The notes below the pieces were generated by a model. It did no database searches and was not told the origin of the DNA. It saw only the letters and a program-made list of their open reading frames with translations. A stretch of DNA of 64,000 nucleotides from Amoebidium appalachense (lineage: Eukaryota; Ichthyosporea), in NCBI GenBank assembly GCA_963693365.1, contig CAVNZM010000003.1, positions 1,674,001 through 1,738,000 of the forward strand, given 5' to 3'. Shown here one piece after another: positions 1 to 31,655 of this stretch; within the stretch, counting starts at the first letter, position 1; every line of letters begins with the position of its first letter. The translations under genes were made by a program, and so were the position numbers.

Positions 1-4388
<4,388 letters not shown>

Positions 4389-5728
4389 GCCTATATATGG
4401 TGTAGAACCTGCAATATAAATATTACCTAAGGTGAGTATATATATGTATTATATAAGGGTAAGCACAATAAACAAAATAGGAGGCAGTCGTTGCCGGAGA
4501 GTAAACGAAAGCTTTGAACGGACGCTGATGTTTTTCTGCCAAAGCGGAAGTCTGCCTGTCTCTGTTCCGATTCGAAGTCAGACTTTCAGTGTCATATGTT
4601 TTTCAAACACCAATTGGAAGGGAGGTTTGTAACCTTATTTGGTGTAAACTATGTTTAGCGTGTATGATTAGGTGTCGGTCATGTGTGTAATTTTGGCGGA
4701 TCTAAACTTGCGCTTGTTCTTTGGCCGTTGGAAAGTGGTCAGATTTACATGTTACGTAATCGGGCGGCAGAAAGAAAACTTCGGCACTCCAAGTCTCACA
4801 CCAACATATGTCAGTAGGGCCAAATATTCACTGTGACAACCGCTGGACGGGGCCGGGAATCAGATAAAATCAAATTTAATACGCCGATTGGATTCGAGAT
4901 TCCTTTTCAAAAAGGTGAGCTGTTTGATTGGTCCGCAATTCCACTTTAAAAGTTTTGGTTGTGACTATTCGGCCAGATGGCAGACGTGTACATACACACA
5001 CGTACGTGACACACGCGCACACATGCACACGCACACACATCATGCACACACGCACACACAGCCATACCCACACACACACACACACACACACACCAAACAC
5101 AAAAAAAAATTCCCACACCACCTACCAACGTGCACCCACCCACCCATGGCCGACACAAACACACACCCACACACCCACACACACGTTGGCATATCTATGC
5201 CACATTTATATGTAACTAGGCCACATTAAGTTAGCTATCGTCGATATACTGCAAGGCCAAGTTTCCTGTATTTGGTAATAAATGTACCATATCTATTTAT
5301 GTGCCTATCTAGGAAAACCTCTCTTGCAAATTCAGCATGGATACCGTTCTTGTAGCTATGCCACATTTATATGTAACTAGGCCACATTAGGTTAGCTATC
5401 GTCGATATCTCTGTCACATCTATATAACTATATTATTTTCATACAGGACCGGATTTGGAGTTACCAGGGTTTTACGCTATTCAACACTATCACTATTATC
5501 TCGGTGCGCCTTCATACCATGTTTGGTTGAGTTCCCTCTCTCTAACTTTCGTTATAATAAACACCCTCCCTGACTACTGCCAACCGTTTTAAAAAAAAAT
5601 TTTTTAACAGCAAAACATCCGATCGCACAAACTCACACTAGTAACATTCAATACGATAGCTTATTACTATGAGAAATCTAACGTAACATGCATGGATACG
5701 GGAAATTTTGCAAAATATCAAGGAAATA
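4389..5728. other. Spacer between cyclase 5' end and transporter 3' end
   Basis: No exon was recognised here. The stretch contains an AT-richer block (4,390-4,980), CA-rich sequence (4,985-5,185), a 53-bp direct repeat pair, and AT-rich sequence up to the transporter stop codon. It should contain the cyclase promoter and the transporter polyadenylation site, since both genes are on the minus strand, but no motif is strong enough to call. Confidence 0.6.
5195..5408 (+). repeat. 53-bp direct repeat pair
   Basis: Copies at 5,195-5,247 and 5,356-5,408 differ by one base and share the block beginning ctatgccacatttatatgta. The repeat period is 161 bp. Confidence 0.85.
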
Positions 5729-22257
<16,529 letters not shown>

Positions 22258-22415
22258 TGTGTTACCTCTATAGATTACGAAAACATTACGTGAGATGTTG
22301 AGACTCTACTTTGATAAAACTATGTCATGCCTGTAAACAGACTTTGCAGTTAGTGTTTGTGTGTGGGTGTGTCTGTGCGTGTGTGTGCGTGCGTGCGTGT
22401 GTGTGTTTGTGTGTG

Positions 22416-22452
<37 letters not shown>

Positions 22453-22566
22453 CGTGTGCGTGTGCGTGTGTGTGTGCGTGTGCGTGTGCGTGTGCCAATG
22501 TGTGTGAAGAGCGCAGGCGTGTGTATGAACGAGCATGTTTTCCGTATGAGTGCTTTCATGTGTGCT

Positions 22567-23060
<494 letters not shown>

Positions 23061-23151
23061 TGTGTGTGTGTGTTTGTTTGTTTGTTTGTGTGTTTGTTTG
23101 TTTGTTTGTTCGTTGTTTGTTTGTGTGTGTGTGTGTGTCTGTGTGTGTGTC

Positions 23152-23202
<51 letters not shown>

Positions 23203-24928
23203 ATGTGCGTGTGTGTGTCTGTGTCTGTGTCTGTCCGTGCATGTGTATGTTTGATAGTTAACCGTTTTGTGTTTAGAAGACACCCACCTCACGTTTATCT
23301 CCAGTGCATCGACGATGTCCATCCCAACAAGCACATCCATACTTTGCCCAGCCCTAGCCCTTGAATGTCTTCTATGAACCGGTCCTCCCAAGCTTCCATT
23401 TTGCCCGGTGAGCTCGTGATGGTGTGTGTGTCCGTTCGTTTTTGCTTCGTTAATTGCGGTGCTGGTATGAGTGTTGAGGTTAACCTCGGTAAGTGGAAAG
23501 CTCGTGGAGTCGTTCATTCTCTACATGGTGCCCTAAATGAGCAGTTTAAGCGACTCCAAGTGAGTTTACTCTTGACTTTTTTGAAATTTGAGCTTTTCTT
23601 TTGCTTGTTCAACTGAAGTGATCAGCAACCAACGATCGATATATCGTTCGATGGACGGTCAACCTCAAAGCCAAACTGAAAGTTGAAAAGGAATGCAAAT
23701 TGGTGATATGTACACCGGAAGTATATTTTCGGACCTCTGTGTTATAGAGATGTCATCGACGTTGTGTGCAAAGCGACAAATAAAAAACTGCTGTGGCAGG
23801 TAAGGGCTCAAGCATCGAGTTGAAGCAAAATGAGATTGCGATTACTCGGAAGTTCCTTTTCACTTGTCGAAAAAAAAAATGATATCATAAAACAGAGTAT
23901 CCGCACTTCATTACATTTATGTAATTGCTATACTCGCAGTTAGAAGCGCTTTCTATAACATTGATCTTCTCCCTCTTTTTATAGTTTTTACTTTCTTGGT
24001 TTCGTTTTTCTCTGACCAGTTGAACTGAGAGAAGGCGCGGCCTCGCTTGACTTATCTTATCCAAGGAACCAATCAGATTTCTGCAAATAACTGCAATGCA
24101 GCGATTGGACTAAAATGCACCACTCCAAACCCGCACCGGGGTTACCAAGGCTGTCCACTTTTGCGCTGTTTCTTCTTGCTTTCTATATCATATGTATTTC
24201 GAAAACTGTGTAAAGCACATAAGATGAAATCAGATATTATATTGTAAAATGGTTAGGAGAGATGTGCACTCGGGAGTCCCGTTTCTCTTGAAGACTCTGA
24301 ACTTCGCTTCATGGCATGTGGCAGGCTGAGCGTTTTGTGGAGAGGAATGCGATTGGAATGCTTCCACCCCGCATATAATTACGTCACGGTGGCAGTGGTC
24401 ATGCTCAGTGCCGTACACAAAAAAATACTCATGATGGCGAAAGGAGACTTTCCAATGTTGCTGTCTTAGATTTGCATTTAATATGTATTGTTGATATTGA
24501 AGCAACTAATTAGTGAAAGTAACTTGAACGAACATGTACACGGACAGCACATGCACTTGAGGATGATGACGAATACCCGAGTCTCCACAAACTTTACTTT
24601 TCCATATGGACACCAAAAAGTACATTCTTTTTTTTTGGTAGTCATCATATCATTCTGTTTCATTTACAATTATTCATGCCTGAAACTTTCTACATAATTT
24701 AAACTTTGCTATAATCAAATAAATGTAATGCTGTCAGGCTGTAGCACCAAAGCAAAGCAAATGTATGTACAAATATTGGAACTCAATTTAAGGGCAGGAA
24801 ATTACACTGTTTTCAGAAGTAAATACACCGTTAATTTTTAGAAAGTACCAGTGAATTAGCTGGGACTTACAATAGTTCCACCTGAGTTGGAACGGTTGAG
24901 GAAGTAAATGAAAAGAAGAATGCCCCCT

Positions 24929-24929
<1 letters not shown>

Positions 24930-24970
<41 letters not shown>

Positions 24971-25055
24971 ACCACCACCACCACCACCCCCCCCCCCCCC
25001 CCCCCCCCCCCCCCACCACCACCACCACCACCACCACCACCACCACCACCACCAC
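24930..25055 (+). repeat. Poly-C and (ACC)n block
   Basis: Two C-runs separated and followed by ACC trinucleotide repeats. Confidence 0.93.
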
Positions 25056-25579
25056 CCCTTAATTTGAACCGCCCAGCTGAGCGCGAACTCCATCCAGGTC
25101 ACTATTAAGGCTTCCTGGGACTTTTGAAACTGGAACTTGCAATCATTGAACGCAAAAAAAACCGCAGTATATCTCATGACGTCGACCGTCCATTGCCGGA
25201 CTAAACAAATGGAAAATGCAAATTGAGTTATCCACGGTTTAGCTAATATTGGTGAGGCTCGAAAGGAGCAGCCAGCATAGTAAGTTGCCCTCAACATAAT
25301 GGACACATGATTGTGGGAATAACTGAGAGGAGATTTATATTATAGTAGTATAAACGCATGATTATGATATTGCCAATGAATCAAACGGGGGGTCCGGAGG
25401 GCCGAAGGCCCCCCTGCGCCGGATAGGTATACATTTATCGGATAGATGTAGGGAAGTAAATATCTCCGGACAAAATTAGGCGGCGATCCGCCAGGGGCCA
25501 AAATACAGTAAAATGTAATTTCTAGCCCTGCTCAATTTACTCAATTGTTATATATATGCGCTTGTTACTGGATAACTCG

Positions 25580-25662
25580 TGAAGTTTTTTTATTGTCTTC
25601 TCAGTATGCTGTGCATACTTGCATATCTTTCCGTAGAATAAATCCAGTCAAAAGAAGAAAAA
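25580..25662 (+). repeat. Dispersed repeat family, copy A (retroelement 3' end-like)
   Basis: Shares about 75 bp with 45,398-45,470, including catacttgcatatctttccg, then gaataaatccagtcaaaaga and an A-rich tail. The AATAAA and A-rich end suggest the 3' end of a SINE or LINE, or of a retrocopied transcript. A reverse-orientation core lies at 34,975-35,010 and a weaker relative at 35,870-35,895. Confidence 0.75.
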
Positions 25663-25929
25663 AAAATTGTTGACTCTCGTATTTCCCAAGTCCCAAACAC
25701 CCCCCAGATCAGGGTTGTACTGGACTGTGACGACTATGTACGATTTTCAACTTAGGTTGCTTCTGTCGGTTTTATTGCTCTCTTGTGGCTCACAACAATC
25801 TGGTCCCCGGGACCCCCACTACTACATCAATACATACGGTTACACATGCCTATTATGGCCGCAGATCGATCAACTTGTATGGACTAAGTCTGGGCTGTAT
25901 ACACACGTATCCACACTGGCTACGTGCCT

Positions 25930-25968
<39 letters not shown>

Positions 25969-26047
25969 ACACCTACCCTTGCCCCTAAGAGGTACACTAA
26001 CCCAAAGAAGCTAGACGGGGGACTAAAAAGCGCGGGCGGGAGGGTGG

Positions 26048-26212
26048 GCTAGAGAGAGCAGCGACGGGGGACAAAAAGTGAGGGTGATTTAACCATCACC
26101 CGCTTTTTATAGTACCCTAAAAAGCTGCTACTGTGCCTATTGGGTGATCACTTCGATCTCCCAATATGGCACTACTAAGTTTAGAAAATCTGGATTTCCC
26201 AAATCAACGATT
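26048..26212 (+). repeat. Direct terminal repeat, left copy
   Basis: Begins gctagagagagcagcgacgg and ends aaatcaacgatt. It contains a short inverted pair, gggtga and tcaccc. It matches 28,453-28,617 throughout its length with about two substitutions. Confidence 0.95.
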
Positions 26213-26277
26213 TTCAACTTAGGTTGCTAGCTATGTCCATAATTCTGCCAACTACAAGCTTACATAACCCAACCTTG

Positions 26278-27504
26278 CTAAGCCAATTCACCTGCGGACG
26301 CGGGCGGCCGGGCACCCTGCAACATTCCGAAGTAGAGCCAGTCGTCGGCCGTAGGGATGTGGCCGAGGCCGTAGTGAGACACGGGGGTGCGGCTGCCAAG
26401 CTGCCACACACCCAGCCACGACACAAACGCCTCGTCCACAAGCAGGGCACGGCAGGCGCCCACCAGGCCATGGCGCAGGCAGTGCCACGTGACGCCTGCA
26501 GCCTCGGTGGCGAGCACCCCCACATGGCGCAACTCGGCGCGCAGCCAATCGTTTCCCACTTTGGGTGACGCTTTGGGCACGAGCAGCGCAGTACGGGAGG
26601 GTAGAGCTGCCAGCATGTGGTGGAACGCCGACGCACACACCGCCGGAACGACTCGATGCCGTACGGGGGGACGGAGAACTTTCCCCCCTGCCTGCTTGAT
26701 AGCCTGAAAGGAGAGGGTGACACGGGCAAGACCCTCGGCACTGACCGGGCCGACAACAACATCTTCGCCGCGGAGCGTAGACACTGAACCCCACCGAAGG
26801 CCAAACAGGTAGCTGGCAGCCACGGCCCCCAACCACCGGGCACCGTCGCCTGACGTGTGCCCCCGCTGCAACAAGCCGGTGAACCAGGAAGCGTCGAAAC
26901 GCGACAACTCCGCTGGCGGGGGCCGAACTTTGAGCACGGCGGACGAATAGGACTTCTTGACCATGGCGATGGTGGAGGCGTCGACATATGGCAGACGCCA
27001 GAGCTCATGCACCTTGCGCAGGGCGGAAAACTTGCTGTCCAGACTTGGAGGTTCGTACCCTTGTTTGAACAGGTCGGCAGCATAGGCCAGCAGGGTGCCG
27101 GACGATGTCGGCCACGGCTGCAGACGGTTGGCGGCACAAAATTGGACGTATCGATACACATCTGACTGATAGACTCTCCAGGTCTTGTCGCTAAGAAAAC
27201 CCTCCAGCAACAAACTGGCCTCGGCCCGAACCCCTTCCGGCATAGAGGCCACCACAGCTGCCTTCCATTCCTGGAAGTTGCCCAGGGCAGGGGCCCGCAA
27301 CGGGCCCACCGGCACCGGTGTTGGCGTCAGGGCAGCCGGCCTGGCCGGGGGCGGAGGAGGGAGGGGAGAGGCTGCGGGGGCCGGCGGTGGCGGTTCGGGC
27401 GCGGGGTCTGGCTGGTTAACGTTGTCGACTGGGCCTGGCTGCGGCGCCGGGACTGGCCGTTGGGCCGGCACGGGCGGATAGAAATTTATAAACGCATGCA
27501 ACAT
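26278..27504 (-). CDS. Tyrosine recombinase (DIRS/Crypton type), 408 aa
   Basis: Site-specific DNA recombinase expected to integrate circular element DNA. The N-terminal 75 residues are Pro/Ala-rich. A core-binding helical domain follows (about 80-195, containing FLSDKTWRVYQSDVYRYVQF). The catalytic domain (about 200-395) shows Arg237 in GLRWGSVSTLRGEDV, His341-x-x-Arg344 in WHCLRHG, Trp367, and the nucleophile Tyr378 in PVSHYGLG. That is the R...HxxR...(H/W)...Y signature with normal spacing. The ORF is uninterrupted and all key residues are intact, so the enzyme could be active. It lies 100 bp downstream of the gag-like ORF and is probably co-transcribed with it. The exact superfamily needs a phylogeny. 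Confidence 0.87.
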   Translation of the reverse strand: MLHAFINFYPPVPAQRPVPAPQPGPVDNVNQPDPAPEPPPPAPAASPLPPPPPARPAALTPTPVPVGPLRAPALGNFQEWKAAVVASMPEGVRAEASLLLEGFLSDKTWRVYQSDVYRYVQFCAANRLQPWPTSSGTLLAYAADLFKQGYEPPSLDSKFSALRKVHELWRLPYVDASTIAMVKKSYSSAVLKVRPPPAELSRFDASWFTGLLQRGHTSGDGARWLGAVAASYLFGLRWGSVSTLRGEDVVVGPVSAEGLARVTLSFQAIKQAGGKVLRPPVRHRVVPAVCASAFHHMLAALPSRTALLVPKASPKVGNDWLRAELRHVGVLATEAAGVTWHCLRHGLVGACRALLVDEAFVSWLGVWQLGSRTPVSHYGLGHIPTADDWLYFGMLQGARPPASAGELA

Positions 27505-27604
27505 GATTTAATATTTTCCCCAAACTAATGTACAGTAATATACAAGAGGCGACGAGCGCACTGCCCGCCGCAAGTGCCCCGGCCCACTGGCCGGGGGTGC
27601 GGCA

Positions 27605-28357
27605 CTACTGCCGCGAGGCACCGCCGGTCGTCATGCCGGCGGCGCCCCCGCTGGGGGGAGGCCCACGGCCCCCTGCCCCTTTTCCGTCCATGCCCCCACG
27701 TGGGGCACCACCATCGCTGCCACCGGCCCCCTTGGCACGCTGCACCAGGTTGAGCTCGGCCTCTTTCTTTCTTGCCTCCGCGAGGGCCCTGGACCATCTT
27801 GACGAGAGCTGGGGGTAATAGTCGCGCTCCATATTGGCCCGCACGACCTGGGCAAACGCACCACCCACAGTAGCCCTGATGTGCTGGTAAGTCACACGGT
27901 CGCCTACCAGGTTGAGGATGTCGCCCACCATGCTCCATGTCAGGTCGAGACGCCGCCGCAGGTGGGTAGCTTCGTCTTCATCGGGCAGCCGTGGCATAGC
28001 AGCCACGGCCCGGGCGTTGTAGAGATGCAGGAGGGCGTTGCCCAAGCCCCCAGCAAACTCCACTTCTTCACGGACCGCCTGGCTGAGTTCACTGCGCTCA
28101 AACCCTAGGTACTCAACAGGAATCGGACCGGGCCCGTTGCTGAGGGAGTCCTCCACCAGGAACCGGGCAAAGCCGCTGAAGGCAGGGTGCATGGTTACCA
28201 AAGCTTGGCGTTGCACCGGCACCAACGGCAGTTCGGAGAAGCCCCAGTTGCGCCCAAGTCGCTCACGGCGGGCCTCGTTACTCTCGACAGCATCGCCAGA
28301 AATGAGGCGGCGGAGCTCCGCAAGATAAGCTGAGTAGTTGGCGTCCATTCTAGTCAC
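27605..28357 (-). CDS. Gag-like/hypothetical protein of the recombinase element, 250 aa
   Basis: I do not recognise a domain. The protein starts MTRMDANYSAYLAELRRLIS, is helical and charged through about residue 200, and ends in a Gly/Arg/Pro-rich tail (GGAPRGGMDGKGAGGRG). That composition resembles a nucleic-acid-binding tail. The region HIRATVGGAFAQVVRANMER is predicted helical. Its place as the first ORF behind the terminal repeat, upstream of the recombinase, matches the gag-like ORF of DIRS and Ngaro elements. That position is the only basis for the name. The frame is intact, with no zinc knuckle. Confidence 0.5.
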   Translation of the reverse strand: MTRMDANYSAYLAELRRLISGDAVESNEARRERLGRNWGFSELPLVPVQRQALVTMHPAFSGFARFLVEDSLSNGPGPIPVEYLGFERSELSQAVREEVEFAGGLGNALLHLYNARAVAAMPRLPDEDEATHLRRRLDLTWSMVGDILNLVGDRVTYQHIRATVGGAFAQVVRANMERDYYPQLSSRWSRALAEARKKEAELNLVQRAKGAGGSDGGAPRGGMDGKGAGGRGPPPSGGAAGMTTGGASRQ

Positions 28358-28452
28358 TACTAGAGTGGCGGGAGCAACGACGTGCAGGACGAAAAGTTAT
28401 AAGTATACAGGCGCACTGCCACAAGATTGCTACCTAATCACCAACCGTCACT

Positions 28453-28617
28453 GCTAGAGAGAGCAGCGACGGGGGACAAAAAGTGAGGGTGATTTAACCA
28501 TCACCCGCTTTTTATAGTACCCTTAAAAGCTCCTACTGTGCCTATTGGGTGATCACTTCGATCTCCCAATATGGCACTACTAAGTTTAGAAAATCTGGAT
28601 TTCCCAAATCAACGATT
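28453..28617 (+). repeat. Direct terminal repeat, right copy
   Basis: Second copy of the 165-bp repeat, same orientation as the left copy. In the direction of the element's genes this is the upstream repeat, so it would carry any promoter. Confidence 0.95.
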
Positions 28618-30193
28618 CGACTTGACTATTCAAGTTTAACGGGGGGTTGCCTTCCAAGGCCCCACCCGCCCTCTTTTTCGCCGACGATATTGTGCTTATG
28701 TCATCCGATCCTATCGAATTACGGCAATATATACGTGTGGTTGAACACTGGTGCCAGCGTAATGATATGAAGGTTAACGTTAAAAAGTGTGCCCTTTTAT
28801 CAAAATCCATCCCAACCTGGGACGACGTTTGTGTTTTCGGCAGTCCCCTCCCTCACCCAATCGAATACAAGTATTTGGGGATTTGTGACGTAGATATACA
28901 TCGAGTCACCCCAGACACGGAAGCCCCCCAGAAAAAAATAAAAAGATCAATAAACACCGGGACCTGGCGTCCTCAGTCCGGGGCACTCCGGGCCTTGTCC
29001 AAAACATATTTCTTGTCGACGAAAGCTGTGACCATCCGTCCCCCATCCGACTTTCATCCGTGTTCAAATTCATGTTCCCATCACATTTCGATGTCGCGAA
29101 GTTCCCGAATGGGGCATATTTTTCAAACGGATGATCGACCGTCGGGTGGAGAGTGCAGGCAGGTGTCTTCGGTTATTTAGGGATGTGTATCTTGCTAATC
29201 TTTTTAATACTAGTTCACCTATATATACAACCGTCTTAGTATATTTCGCACATATATTCGCCCTTTGTCTGAATACGGGTTGCCCTTACTAGCGATGGCA
29301 CCCCCTGATACTGTTGATAATGTCCTCCAATCAATAGATGATTCCCACTACACAACTTGTTGTACGGTTCTCACTGGTCTTTCCACGCCTATCCCTCATA
29401 GCGCAGACGCCTTTTTGATTCTCTCTACGCACTCACACCACCATCACAACGCGTACACGAATAAGCCCTTAAAATTCACGAGCACATCACCCGCCTAGCT
29501 AGCCTGTCCGCTTGTGCCTCGGACCACCCGCTCTTCCGGCTACACGGAGTCCCCGCCGGACTCGCCCCTCGACCTCTTCCCTTCCACATCGTCTCTGCCC
29601 ATCATTGTCGAGCGTTATGCGGAATGGCTGGCGACCCCACCGGAGGTACGCTAGATCATAGTGTGAATATGAATAGCTATAGTTTCAAGTCTATGGCTGA
29701 TAGATATCTTTTTACTCTACGTGTTGAGTCCCTTCCTGTGTTAGGACCGCAAAAACACCAACTACTAGTAGCCTATATGGCGGATATGGTTAGAGGGTAT
29801 CGTTCCTCAGGCTACATAGATTCGTTTATTCGTAATGTGCTGTGGTGTAAAAACGCAAAGATGATTATGGCTTGGCGGTGTAGCTATAGTCGGTTTCTGG
29901 TGTCTCCTGCTCGTATGTGTAATATGTGTGGGGGGCGGTTTACTCGCGGATGCATATCGATCAAAAAGTGTAACCTGTTAGCTAACGAGATAGGGAGCCC
30001 CTACGTAATAGAACCGGAGGTTATTGGCGGTTTTATTCTCTTTTCTCCCTCTCTTCCTCAATATATCCGTTTTAAAATGATTATCCTAGATCACCTTAAT
30101 AATGCTGGACAGTATGATATTGTGATACGGTGCCTTAACTTTCTTTCGGATCCGGAGCTACCGATGCTAGCCTCTAGATCTGCTTGCCCATAA
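28618..30193 (+). pseudogene. Degraded non-LTR-type retrotransposon fragment
   Basis: The first open segment (28,647-29,180) has the reverse transcriptase active-site box LFFADDIVLMSSDPIELRQY, then WCQRNDMKVNVKKCALL and EYKYLGI, as in palm/thumb regions of LINE-like reverse transcriptases. Upstream RT blocks are missing: homology begins within about 30 bp of the recombinase element's edge. A second open segment (29,624-30,193) contains CNMCGGRFTRGC, a possible zinc-binding cluster, and may be the element's C-terminal part. Frameshifts separate the two. It is called dead because of the truncation and broken frame. Confidence 0.72.
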
Positions 30194-30346
30194 TATGTAA
30201 TAGGGGTGTCGTATACTACGATGGCGCTAATTGTTGCCTCGCATGTACATATGTCACTAGCTGAATTTGATTGGCTGCGCTGGAAAAACGCAGTAGGCCG
30301 TCGAGTGTGGCTGGCCCCTCGGCAGTGTCCACGCAAAAAAAAGTGT

Positions 30347-30625
30347 GTAAACCCCCGACTACGACTACGACTAAAGTCAGTGGCCTCCCAACGACTACGA
30401 CTACGACTAAACTGACGACTTTCATATGATGATGGGGGAGCCCGGTGACCCTGTCCTCCCCCCCCCCCCCCCCCCCCCCCCCCACTTCAGGCTCACACCC
30501 TCCCACCGGTACCCTCCCCCCACCCAACTCGTGGGGCCTATAGTCGTACGTGGCAACCTCGGCGAATCGACTCCGACTACACGACTTTGCAATTTCAGTG
30601 ACTACGACTGACGACTAATAGTCAA
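30347..30625 (+). repeat. CGACTA hexamer-rich minisatellite around a poly-C run
   Basis: cgactacgactacgactaaa units occur at 30,355-30,415 and again at about 30,570-30,625, on both sides of a poly-C tract (30,461-30,482). Confidence 0.75.
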
Positions 30626-30817
30626 GTCGGTACATCCCTGCCCCAGATGCTACGTTCGACTTGTCAATGAACGAAGTCTGCAGAGTATCATGATCATAGG
30701 AGCTCGAGGCCTTGCAATGAGGGCATGGTGACAACCGGCCATCAAAGTTGACTTGTAAGGCTTTCGACAGAAATATACCTGCTGAAATATAGGAGAAACT
30801 CTGCCCACGAGTCATGG

Positions 30818-31139
30818 AGGGGTCAACCACACGAGCTGAATTATTCTGCTGTAGCAGAATTATTCCGCTGGTAGCAGAATTACGCTACTACCAGCAGAAT
30901 TACTCAGCTGGTGCTTGGGGCAGATCTATTTAGACGCAACAGGTGAAGAGCCACGCGTTCGACGGAATTCCGTTCCCGTGCATATGAAAGTAGCGCACCG
31001 TGCGCTACGTTTTGGCATCACGTGAAGCGTTCTAAGCCAATCAGTACGGTTTTGATCTAATGCTGATGCGCTTTCTAACACGTACTGACGTGTTGCCGCA
31101 CGTGCGACGTTTAACACATCGACTCAGGCGGTCCCTTTT

Positions 31140-31180
<41 letters not shown>

Positions 31181-31453
31181 AAGGAGACACCGCCTCAGTA
31201 GGTGGAAGATGCGCTTACTGCCAATCATAACAAATGGAATGCGGAAGAGGCTTTTCCTAGGCACGTGAGCATTTTTGATGATGGCGACAAAACCGACCAT
31301 CAAGTTGAATTACTGTTCGAAGCAGATTTTAGTGCCCTCGAAGCAGAATTATGCAGCCAAAGCAGAATTACGCTGCTACCAGCAGAATTACGCCGCTACC
31401 AGCAGAATTACGCTGCTACCAGCAGAATAATTCAGCTCGTGTGGTTGACCCCT
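30818..31453. mobile_element. 636-bp element with perfect 33-bp terminal inverted repeats (MITE-like)
   Basis: The left end, aggggtcaaccacacgagct... (30,818-30,850), is the exact reverse complement of 31,421-31,453. Inside each end are runs of an agcagaattacgctgctacc motif, pointing inward on both sides. The middle has a 36-nt A-run (31,143-31,178). No transposase ORF is present, so it would be non-autonomous. No clear target-site duplication was seen. The unit could instead be an inverted-repeat satellite. Confidence 0.75.
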
Positions 31454-31655
31454 TGATGGGAGAACACCTGCCCGGGATTTCGACCCATGTTGATGTACTG
31501 ACGAGTTGTTGAACTAATATATATTAGGCTGCTCGGCACTCCCCACCAACGCCCAATACTTAGGTTGGGCACATGCTAGCTCTGTCTCACGAAACGCAAC
31601 TCTGCCGACTTATCCCAAGATTCAACATTCCAACATAAGGGAGAAACTTTGAAAC

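Larger units (their letters stand above)
26048..28617 (-). mobile_element. Tyrosine-recombinase element with 165-bp direct terminal repeats
   Basis: A 2,570-bp unit is bounded by near-identical direct repeats (26,048-26,212 and 28,453-28,617, about two mismatches). It contains two minus-strand ORFs, gag-like then tyrosine recombinase. Its GC content is far above the flanks and it has no intron or microsatellite, unlike the rest of the window. DIRS/Ngaro/PAT elements combine a gag-like ORF, reverse transcriptase-RNase H and a tyrosine recombinase with split repeats. Cryptons carry only the recombinase and usually lack long repeats. No reverse transcriptase is present between these repeats. It is therefore either an internally deleted DIRS-like element or an unusual Crypton-like one. 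Confidence 0.82.

Noticed and set aside
23290-23420. Minus-strand exon candidate (SMDVLVGMDIVDALEIN followed by gtgagg)
   Set aside because: No recognisable family, no confirmed acceptor, and not in phase with the transporter. The competing frame reads WEDRFIEDIQ and stops. Left uncalled.
25385-25425. GC-rich palindrome as a transcription terminator
   Set aside because: Rho-independent terminators do not apply to this eukaryotic context. Probably repeat-derived; no function assigned.
25667-25966. Plus-strand ORF with a signal-peptide-like start (MYDFQLRLLLSVLLLSC)
   Set aside because: Its start overlaps the short match to the recombinase-element junction, and it runs into a poly-C tract. 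More likely element debris.
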